A stretch of 64,000 nucleotides of DNA from Gracilariopsis chorda (Eukaryota > Rhodophyta > Florideophyceae > Gracilariales > Gracilariaceae): positions 62,001 through 126,000 of the forward strand of contig NBIV01000217.1 in NCBI GenBank assembly GCA_003194525.1. Direction: 5' to 3'. A program made the translations under genes and the position numbers. Position 1 is the first letter of the stretch. Each line of letters opens with the position of its first letter. Of the stretch, positions 56,225 to 64,000 are shown piece by piece. Below the pieces are notes generated by a model. The model searched no databases. It saw only the letters and a program-made list of their open reading frames with translations, and was not told where the DNA came from.

Positions 56225-59200
56225 ATGGCGGCTCCGGATGAGATAGTCGGCGCAACAACTGGAGCCTTTGAACTTGTTGACAGGGTTGAAATGTACGTGA
56301 ACCGGTATGTCGCGCGAAAGGATATGGCTGCGGACAACATTGGACTGCATGTACGTCTGGTGGAGGAACATCGGAAGGCATTACAGCTTCTTGAAGTGCT
56401 TGGACAACAGATTCCTTTCGGCCGGGAATCTTCGGTACCTCTATGCGACGAATATATACGCAGTAGACTGGAAGTGATGCAGTTCCAGCTGCAGGCCAAC
56501 AAAGAGAGGCTCGAAACTCTCAGAGATGAAATAAGCAATGCAGGACCAATGAGCCGCGTCAGAAGAGTGAACCACATGTTTGGAAGTTGCGGGAAGGATG
56601 TTGCAGACTTCCACACCTTTTTGACTGGGACAGTGCTACCATCGCTCAAGGAAGACGTGTCCAGTGATCAGAATGTATCAGAGTCGTATGTACCTGGCAG
56701 TAATATACCCCCGAATCCACCTCGTTTGACACTAGACTACACTACAATGGAAACATGTGAGGGGAGACTGAAAGCGGCTATTCTAGAAGGAAGTAGCAGT
56801 GGAGTGGTTGGAGTTGTGGCGTCTGGGCTCGGAGGCGTTGGGAAAACATGCGCTTTGCGGGGCCTAGCAAACGACCGTGAGATCAGGAAAAGGTTTGCAG
56901 ATGGGATTTTGTACATTCAGCTGGGAAATGATGCCCGACTCTCTGACATTGTGAGTGGAATGGCAGATGCCGTAGAGGCAACTGGTGGGGAACAGCTAGC
57001 AGGGAAAGTAAGGGGTGTAAAAACGGTTCTTGAAGCATCTAAGAAGGCCAACCGATGGTTTAAGCCACACAAGTGTATCTTTCTGGTTGACGACATATGG
57101 TGGGTGAATGGAATTACGTCGGATGTTTTCGGGGATCTGGGTATCATGTTGCACGACGAAAGTCTGTTGGTTTATACAACGAGGGATAAGCGCTTCTTGA
57201 GAGGAGCAGACAAGAGGGTTGAATTCGAAGCAAGAGCGACGCATGGGGGCATTGCTGAGCTTATGTTGCTAACGCACGCGAGGTTCGGGTCTGATACTGA
57301 GCTGAGTTTAGAAAACAAGCAAGCTTTTGACGGCATTCTTGGCATATGCAAGGGACTTCCGCTCGCTATAGGGGTTGCTGGAGCTACAGTAAGCAAGTAT
57401 CACGACCGACGAGAGATGAACAAAGAGGATGCGTGGCTGGACTACTACCGCACGCTGATTTCAAAAGAAGAGAACATCATTGGTGAAAGCGCAGATCGGT
57501 ATGGGGAATTCCGACTGATTGTTGACAGCTCTCTCGAAGTGTTGAATACGAATACCGGATTCGAGAAGACGTTTGACGCAATGTTCCGTGGGTTTTGCAT
57601 TCTTCGGAAACAACAAAAGGTTAGTGGACAGGTTCTGCAGAAACTGTGGAGCCTGGGCGAGCTGCGGGAGGCTCGACAAGTTGCTGAAGCTTTTGATGAA
57701 GTGTCTCTTGTGCAGATGACGGGAAGCCGGAACTACTTTTGTGTGCAACTGCACGACTTAGTGCTAAATATTGCAATGCGGAAGGCTTCAGACAGATACG
57801 AAGTGAAGTGGTGGTTTGGCACGCTGATTGAGAACTACATGCCCAAACAGCGAGGCGCGAACGCCGAACGTGCCAGTACTCTACAGGACGTAGATGAAGA
57901 CACAGCAAGGTCGAGAAGAAATGTAAGAGGAGGGTTGACTGTAGTAAGATCATGGGCGAAGCAATGCTTCTCCGGGAACCAAACTGAAATTCAAGCAGTA
58001 GTGAAGAACAGCGAAATAGAATGCGCGTTTAGACCGTGGTGGAACGTTGAAGATGACGGGTTTATACACGGTAATCTTTGCCGGGCCCTGCAAGGGTCAG
58101 GACAAGGCAAAGAACTTCTATGGCTTTTGGAGAGAGCGCAATGGGTTGTGATGCGTCTCCAAGGGAGCGGGATCAGTGGAGTAGAACAGGACCTGGGACT
58201 AGGATTAAGAGTGGCAGAGAAGTATACGACTGGCGAGACAGAGATGGTGAGATATTTGAAGCTAGTCGGAAGTGCTGCTCGAATGAGCTGTATTGCTGTT
58301 GATGAGAATGCGTACGAGGCATGGTTCCAGATGTATGGACGAATGGCATGGTACGCAAGGCACAGCGAACGCACTCGAAAATTTTTGTCAGAGATAGAAG
58401 AACACGCGCCTCGGCCATGGGTGAAACCTTCGGTTGGGTTTCTTGACGAAGCGGGAGGGCCACTTTTGGAAGCTCTACGCATCGAGGGCTGTTCTCGTAT
58501 TCTCGACGTATGTCATGGGGGAGATGTGATAAGGATTCTTTGGACAAACAGGTGTGATGTAGGTTTTGTTACTGAGTACGAGAAGACATACGGAAGAAAG
58601 AAGACACAAAACCTGGATCCACTGCATGTCGACGAAGATTCATCTGGGAGTGGTTACAATCTTGCAAATACACAGAGATATGTGCCGTTACATCCAGACA
58701 GATGTACATGTGGTGCGTTCTCGGACGACCTGAAGACGTTAGTCACAGGGTATCTCAACGGGAAAGTGCTGGTGTGGGACGTGGTGTCTGGGTACCAGGT
58801 CGAAAACTGTCTCCACTGCCCTGGTGCTGTTCATAAGGCTGAAATGAGCAAAGACGGACAGACAGTTGTGTATGGTTTCCTGGATGGGCGGATATTTGTA
58901 TGGGACACAAGCACGGAAAAAGATACCGGAAATCCATTCGAAGCGCTGCAGGTAGATGGGATTTTGCAGAATGTTGATGTGAGTTCTGACGGAAACCGTA
59001 TTGTTTGTTGCGACTTCGGATTACATTCTGGGGCTATTAACGCTTGGGATAGCGATAGTGGCAAACTGGCGGTGCCACCCGAGATGCAGAATGATGATGT
59101 GCAATGTGTTGCCATCAGCATAGATGGAGAGCGGGTGGTGAGCGGATCGAAGGATGGCTCTATTCGGATTTGGCATATCGACACTCCGGGAAGGACTGTG

Positions 59201-60445
59201 CTGACTATGCACGGTCACACCGGTTTTTTGAGAGATGTAACTTTGAGTCGGAACGGAAAAAGGATCGTTTCTGCTGCATATGACCATACGATACGTGTTT
59301 GGGACGCCGAAAAAGGTGTGATGATTGGACAGCCTTTGGAGGTGGAGTGGATTGACCGCTTTGCAGCTAGCGCAGAAGGAACTGAGGTTGTAACTGCATC
59401 AAGTTATATGATTTGTGTGTTCAACATCGAGCACATGGACACCTCCGACCGTCCGGAACGCTACACAGGAAGTGTCGAGTGTGTTGCTTATTGTGGTCGC
59501 GGGACAAGAGTAGTTACCGTGTCTGGAGATGGGTGCGTTCGTGTGTGGGACGCTGAGCATGGCGAGAGGATTGGGCAACCTCTGGCAGATCACGAGTGCG
59601 AAGTGACATGTGCTGCGGTTAGCGCGGACGGGAATCGTATTGTGTCCGGTTCGCGAGACGGTACGGTTCTAGTTTGGAACGTGAACAGCGGCGAGGCCGT
59701 TGCTGAGCCTTTCTCATCAGTCGAAGGACGAGAAATTACCCCCATTGAGTCTGTGGCAGTGAACAACGACGGCACGCGCGTCGTGTTTTCTTTTCGTCAA
59801 CAGGTTTGGGTGCGGGATGTTGAGAGCGGTGAGGCGATGAGTGCCACGCGTGATGCAGAGCGGGACACGTGTGTTGCGATGAGTGCTGATGGAGCGCAAA
59901 TTGCATTCCTTTCACCGAGATGGGAGGTGACTGTGTGGGATGTGAAGAGACGGCAGGTACTGCGATCGTTTCGTCGGGGACAAACGGATTCTATACGAAG
60001 TATAGCGTTTGGTGGGGATGCGAAACGAGTGGTGTCTGGATCGGACCACGGCACAGTTTGTGTGTGGGATGTTGCCAGCGGAAAAGCAGTCGGCGACCCG
60101 TTCGTCCACGACTGCGGAGTGGTTCATGTGGAATCGGACGTTGACGGTTCCATGGTTGCATCGTATGATGAACGAGGTTACGGACGGCTGTGGGATGTAA
60201 CGCGTGGGCAGTGCGTAATGACGTCCACAGACGCCGGATGGGCCCCAACTCTTCATCGCTTCGATGTGGCTGCGATCAATTGGCGCTTCCCACGGGCAGC
60301 AATCAGACGTATTATGGGACGCAATGGCGCTGGGCATGAGCAGTTGTTGGCAACTACGGACAGAGAAATGGTTCGAGTAGGAGACGTTTGCTTTTCGCGT
60401 GTACATGGTTGTGCGTTCTGGCCCCGTAGTAGGGTTGTGAGATGA
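56225..60445 (+). CDS. NB-ARC/WD40 receptor-like protein (NLR/STAND)
   Basis: A 1406-aa single-exon protein. The open frame begins at a GTG at 56192, but the ATG at 56225 has a good context (A at -3, G at +4) and is preferred. Residues 1 to about 165 are a predominantly helical N-terminal domain (FELVDRVEMYVNRYV) of unclear family. Residues about 180-520 are the NTPase switch: Walker A GLGGVGKT (201-208), Walker B with D289-D290 (FLVDDIWW), LLVYTTRDKR (314-323), GLPLA (377-381) and an MHD-like LHDL (509-512). A helical linker reaches about residue 820. About a dozen WD40 repeats follow (VLVWDV, VRVWDA and similar), ending with GDVCFSRVHG. The plan matches Apaf-1-type and fungal NLR proteins, where nucleotide exchange follows ligand sensing by the WD40 end. 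No stop or frameshift is seen. Confidence 0.93.
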   Translation: MAAPDEIVGATTGAFELVDRVEMYVNRYVARKDMAADNIGLHVRLVEEHRKALQLLEVLGQQIPFGRESSVPLCDEYIRSRLEVMQFQLQANKERLETLRDEISNAGPMSRVRRVNHMFGSCGKDVADFHTFLTGTVLPSLKEDVSSDQNVSESYVPGSNIPPNPPRLTLDYTTMETCEGRLKAAILEGSSSGVVGVVASGLGGVGKTCALRGLANDREIRKRFADGILYIQLGNDARLSDIVSGMADAVEATGGEQLAGKVRGVKTVLEASKKANRWFKPHKCIFLVDDIWWVNGITSDVFGDLGIMLHDESLLVYTTRDKRFLRGADKRVEFEARATHGGIAELMLLTHARFGSDTELSLENKQAFDGILGICKGLPLAIGVAGATVSKYHDRREMNKEDAWLDYYRTLISKEENIIGESADRYGEFRLIVDSSLEVLNTNTGFEKTFDAMFRGFCILRKQQKVSGQVLQKLWSLGELREARQVAEAFDEVSLVQMTGSRNYFCVQLHDLVLNIAMRKASDRYEVKWWFGTLIENYMPKQRGANAERASTLQDVDEDTARSRRNVRGGLTVVRSWAKQCFSGNQTEIQAVVKNSEIECAFRPWWNVEDDGFIHGNLCRALQGSGQGKELLWLLERAQWVVMRLQGSGISGVEQDLGLGLRVAEKYTTGETEMVRYLKLVGSAARMSCIAVDENAYEAWFQMYGRMAWYARHSERTRKFLSEIEEHAPRPWVKPSVGFLDEAGGPLLEALRIEGCSRILDVCHGGDVIRILWTNRCDVGFVTEYEKTYGRKKTQNLDPLHVDEDSSGSGYNLANTQRYVPLHPDRCTCGAFSDDLKTLVTGYLNGKVLVWDVVSGYQVENCLHCPGAVHKAEMSKDGQTVVYGFLDGRIFVWDTSTEKDTGNPFEALQVDGILQNVDVSSDGNRIVCCDFGLHSGAINAWDSDSGKLAVPPEMQNDDVQCVAISIDGERVVSGSKDGSIRIWHIDTPGRTVLTMHGHTGFLRDVTLSRNGKRIVSAAYDHTIRVWDAEKGVMIGQPLEVEWIDRFAASAEGTEVVTASSYMICVFNIEHMDTSDRPERYTGSVECVAYCGRGTRVVTVSGDGCVRVWDAEHGERIGQPLADHECEVTCAAVSADGNRIVSGSRDGTVLVWNVNSGEAVAEPFSSVEGREITPIESVAVNNDGTRVVFSFRQQVWVRDVESGEAMSATRDAERDTCVAMSADGAQIAFLSPRWEVTVWDVKRRQVLRSFRRGQTDSIRSIAFGGDAKRVVSGSDHGTVCVWDVASGKAVGDPFVHDCGVVHVESDVDGSMVASYDERGYGRLWDVTRGQCVMTSTDAGWAPTLHRFDVAAINWRFPRAAIRRIMGRNGAGHEQLLATTDREMVRVGDVCFSRVHGCAFWPRSRVVR

Positions 60446-61369
60446 TACGCTGCTCCCAGTTGTAGACTAGGTGACATGTGCTGGAACGACCTAAACTCTA
60501 CGTCGTTTCAGGCAAAAAGCTTGGGCCTCCAAATCATAGTCATGGAGTGAAAGCCACCGGAGCTGGCAATGACTCTCTTATTCGCTTCCCATCACGAAGC
60601 CTACCTTCTTGGTGCTGCATTCTGGGTGCATTTGCAAGTCCATCGCCACCACGAGAGGATCAATTCAAACTCGTCTTGTGCGAGCATTCACAGCGCCAAC
60701 GTTAGAGCAAGTCTAGCAGAGAGCTATATCCCCAAAAAATCTTAAAATATCGCGCGCTAGGCGATTTTGGCATCCCTACCAGCGTTCTTATTGCCATTTC
60801 TCGTTGCCATATCCGCCTTGTGATTTCTTTTTTCATTTCAGTACGAGGAAAATATAGAAATGAAAGTAGACACCGTGCTTTGAAATTTTAATGGATTTTG
60901 AGGACTTCATTGATTTATCAGAGCACTGGTTCTATATCAAACAGATTTCTGGCGGGTAAAATGAGCGGGAAACAAATCTTCGTGCCAACGAAAACTTTTT
61001 CTGCTACAACCTCTATCTGTTCACAACTTGACATCTTGTAACTTCAGTGGCGGGAGCGATCGAGCAAAGGCGAGGCCATCGAACGGCGTCGTTCGAACAT
61101 GTTGGCTCTGATTCTTTGTATCTATTACAGGGCGCTTGGTTGAGTGCTGACCCCCCCCCACCGCTGGCGTTTCTTGTATTCCAAATGGCTCGTACTCGTC
61201 TTCAAGCATATTGCACTCGAATGGTAGACTTGCACATTATTTGGGATGCTAAATTGAATGTTATTTTTTTCAAAACAAGTGTCTATAACATAGAGCACTG
61301 GGAGACTTGCTCTTACAAGTCACACATGTATCCCCTGCCCTCGACGGAAAATGCGAAATGAAATATGAG
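60446..61369. other. spacer downstream of the NB-ARC/WD40 gene
   Basis: No gene or clear terminator is seen. It is AT-richer around 60720-60960 and separates the intact gene from the eroded family copy. Confidence 0.4.
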
Positions 61370-61735
61370 TGTATCGGCGACCCCTTCCTCCACACCTGCG
61401 AAGTGCATGATGTGCAATCCGAAGTACATGGCCTGCGGGTTGTGGCAGTCGTATGATGAAACAGGCCATGGACGATCATGGGATCTGAGCTGCAGCCAAT
61501 GCGTGATGACATCCTGGCACAGCCACTCTCTACCGTTTCGGCGTGGCTCCGTTTTGTTGACACGAGCGGCCCAAAAGCATAGGTGGTATGAGAGCCATAC
61601 GAGGGATAGAACATCCAGACGTCGAACACGAGCAGACAATGGCATCTACGGACAGCGCTGTTTTCCGATCCGAGTTGGAGACGTTCATCTCGCCAATGCA
61701 TAGCGCTACTACCGGGCCGTTTTGCGGGATAATCG
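61370..61735 (+). pseudogene. eroded 3' end of a third NB-ARC/WD40 gene
   Basis: GGCGACCCCTTCCTCCACAC at 61377 matches the intact gene's GGCGACCCGTTCGTCCACGA. Then come TCGTATGATGAA (61449), GCGTGATGACATCC (61501) and GTTGGAGACGTTCATCTCGC (61676 on), which pairs with GTCGGAGACGTTTACTTTTCGC of the first gene. The order and direction are as in the two functional copies. Indels and stops are common, so it is a relic. The upstream part was not found. Confidence 0.8.
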
Positions 61736-61917
61736 AGTGCATACACATCATGCAGTTAGCGGACCTTGGCCCGCGTATAATGGAATCGTAAAACCTCTTC
61801 TACGCGATGACAGTACCAAGGGTGCTGCTGCAACGATGAGCAAAGCTAGAAGCGCTTGCAGAAGCACGTTGCTTTGCGGTTGGTAACAGCTCCGGGAGCT
61901 TGTCGGGAGGTGGTGGG

Positions 61918-62128
61918 CAGGCGCTCTAAAAACGCCTAAAACGTCCAATACGCGTTCACATGACAGCGTCTTGAAAGGCGTGTAAGACGACTGGGCTACA
62001 AAAGTGTCCGGCCAGACACTGATGCGAGCTTGTCCAGCGATACTTGTAGTGAGCTCCCACAGCAGGCGCTCTAAAGAACTTCTAAAACTTCCAATACGCG
62101 TTCACGTGACAGCGTCATGAAAGGCGCG
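61918..62128. repeat. pair of ~66-bp direct repeats and a linked dispersed motif
   Basis: CAGGCGCTCTAAA to AAAGGCGTGT at 61918-61983, and CAGGCGCTCTAAA to AAGGCGCGTG at 62063-62128, share CCAATACGCGTTCAC, ATGACAGCGTC or CGTGACAGCGTC and GAAAGGCG. The stretch between them, TACAAAAGTGTCCGGCCA plus GTAGTGAGCTCCCACAG at 61997-62062, also occurs at 13791-13828. It may be a small non-autonomous transposon. Confidence 0.65.
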
Positions 62129-62567
62129 TGTGCTTGTGCACTTGGGCGCATTATGCGCGTTTGAACGCTTACTGCCCATTGGCGGGCAGCGCATGTGCGG
62201 CACTCGAGATTTCTGAAAACGCATGGCTCGCTTTGATATTCTTCCTCGGCCATCATGCCAAGTGCCCTTGGGTACGTTTGGTAATTTTAGACAGCCTCTT
62301 GTTGAGCACCGCAACCTCGCTGCGCTGCAATCCATTGGGAGGATCCGAGAAATCACTGTTGCACTACTGAGTTGCACTACTGACGTAAGCTCAACAACAA
62401 CTTACGCTGACATGGCCTCGTGCAGCTCGCGCTGCTCCGAGGATGAGCTAAAATAAACTCCTGAGTCGCCCTTGGCACTGCCTGCCAAGGGCGGGGGACA
62501 GTGACGAAGAAGAAGTACTTCTCACTGCGTTTTTCCCCCTTTGAACGGACCCTGTGCGCTGCGCGAA

Positions 62568-63335
62568 ATGTCCACGCAACCAATAGTTATGGGCCCAGCA
62601 AAGGGTAGCGCAAAACCCTTCGCGCCTACAGACCCCCCAATGTTCAATCCTCTGAGAGATTTGCAAAAGTATCGTCGGAAAGTATCACGTTGGGTTGGAA
62701 CGATTCAAGCAGCGTCACAACAATGTTCCGATTGTCTCTAAATAACAGTCTATGCCACACTCGCAAGGCACTTGTACGACCATGGTCTTCCCAGGGAGCA
62801 TAAAGCTATCGTCGACGAAGCTCAGAGGAAAGAACTTATCAACTACAAGCAAGCAGACCAGATTGAGGCCATCAAGCAGATTGATAAGCTAATCGCAGTT
62901 GAACCCCCGATAGCAGTTGTTACCCGCTTGCTATCCTCATTGAATGACGTTACATCTTGTCGTCGGTCTCGTTTGGAAGACTTGAACTCGTTTGCTTCGC
63001 GCTTTCGCGGTTTAGCCGCTGAACACGTAATGCATGTTGGATTATCTGCATCATCTAAAGTTGGCGAGGTGCTTTTGATCACGCTCCTCAACAATGCTTT
63101 GCTCAGTGAGGAAACCATGACCAACGCCAAGCTTCAGCTTGTAGCTTTAGCAGAGGCTCGAATGAAAGCCGAGGTTCAAGAAGAAATATCTATTACAATG
63201 GAGTCACCTTTTCAAGGGTTGAAGGTATTCAGGGATCTCAAACAGGTGCTTCAACGAAACGAAAACTGACCGCTATCTTCTGACAGTGCAGCTACGGCTC
63301 GAAGCAAAGCTAAATCGCTCATATCACAATTTACC
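62568..63335 (+). pseudogene. gag fragment of another retroelement
   Basis: An ATG at 62568 (MSTQPIVMG) leads into DPPMFNPLRDLQKYRRKVSR, then a TAA stop at about 62740, and continues in frame with VYATLARHLYDHGLP. The capsid-like part to 63269 has SRLEDLNSFASRFRGLAAEH, SSKVGEVLLITLLNNA and TNAKLQLVALAEARMKAE. A frame change leads to SDSAATARSKAKSLISQF, a stretch of the type that normally precedes a zinc knuckle. At 63336 the chromovirus LTR begins. The element itself may be copia-like. Its LTR was not located. Confidence 0.6.
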
Positions 63336-64000
63336 TGTAGTGCAATACCCGCAAGCGGGACAACACACGAAGACGTTCGGATCTTCCCCTGTGGAGGGTA
63401 ACACAGCGAACGGAGCCTCTCCGGATGAGCACGACGAAGTCGGGTTGTAAAGCCGAGGCTCACCCTCACGCCAAGCGGGAAGAGTTGAAACGGTAGGATT
63501 AGGATCACCACGAATGGGAAAACAGCCCTTCCAAGGAGTACGAGTCCACGTAAGTGGGGGAAGACGTCACGGGATACCGGCACGAGAGACACGCGTCAGC
63601 AGTGACGAGCAACCACACAAGGGGGGTAGAAACCACGAGAGTGGGGTAAGGGAAATACGGGGGATGCCTGATTGGGGGCGACGGGGGCGTGGGCCAACGG
63701 GGCCACGGAAAAAGGTACAAAGGAACCCTATACAGAGGTGAGTACACTGCGGTGGTGAAGTTGATAACAAACGCCTAAGGCGGTGGTGCTCCTGTTGACG
63801 CAGGGGGGATAAGCCAACCGTGGTAACGCGGCTTTACCTCCGAAGAGTGTAGAAGACTCGCGAAAGCGGAAAAGGCTTAGAGCCAAGAACCCCTAGTGGG
63901 GGAAGTTTACTCAGTGTCAGGGCGGGGTCGCCGAGCCACTATATAGTGTAGTAATCCCCCTACTGTAGCGTAGATAAATTATAAATAATAAATATAAATT
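63336..64000 (-). repeat. chromovirus LTR, minus strand, reaching the right edge
   Basis: Read on the minus strand it ends TTGCACTACA at 63336 and carries blocks shared with the copy A LTR (CTTTACAACCCGACTTCGTC; CCGAACGTCTT; GAGTAAACTTCCCCC). The sequence on its 3' side is gag of another element, not a primer-binding site, so it is a 3' LTR or solo LTR. Any element body would lie beyond 64000. Confidence 0.8.

Overview
This is eukaryotic nuclear DNA, most likely from a florideophyte red alga such as Chondrus crispus. The assignment is inferred. It rests on long intron-less genes packed into a short gene island between retrotransposon-rich stretches, a plastid-targeted NblB-like HEAT protein, an SLC35B transporter of the kind that would serve sulfated-galactan synthesis, and NB-ARC/WD40 genes. 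GTG and TTG starts of open frames were ignored and ATG starts in a reasonable context were preferred.

Layout. (1) 1-2.0 kb: the 3' part of an NB-ARC/WD40 gene that continues off the left edge. (2) 2.4-8.4 kb: a complete but coding-defective Ty1/copia element on the minus strand, with 156-bp LTRs and a 5-bp target duplication ATAAG. (3) 9.6-21.6 kb: a gene island with an SLC35B nucleotide-sugar/PAPS transporter, a two-TM RING-H2 protein, a small putatively N-myristoylated Cys-rich protein, an unidentified 392-aa protein, a nuclear poly(A) polymerase and an NblB-like HEAT protein. (4) 23.0-27.5 kb: a secreted Cys-rich (GCC2/GCC3-type) repeat gene, split by an apparently intact hAT transposon with an 8-bp target duplication and also carrying frameshifts. 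(5) 27.5-39.5 kb: an AT-rich Ty3/gypsy relic split by a second chromovirus (copy A) that contains an internal inversion and a chromodomain. (6) 41.7-55.3 kb: a three-level nest. A decayed Helitron is split by chromovirus copy B, and copy B's 5' LTR is itself split by a pogo-like (Tc1/mariner) element with a TA duplication. (7) 56.2-60.4 kb: a full-length 1406-aa NB-ARC/WD40 (NLR/STAND) gene, followed at 61.4 kb by the eroded 3' end of a third family copy. (8) 62.6-64.0 kb: a gag fragment of another retroelement, broken by a minus-strand chromovirus LTR that reaches the right edge.

The two NB-ARC/WD40 genes and the relic lie on the same strand and align beyond their WD40 parts, so the window looks like a dispersed cluster of immune-receptor-like genes with many mobile elements between its members. 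The gene island is ordinary housekeeping and cell-surface biology. The transposons show several ages: near-identical LTRs and a perfect hAT target duplication are young, while the Helitron and AT-rich relics are old. Frameshift and stop calls could be affected by sequencing error, and no alignment or search was run.
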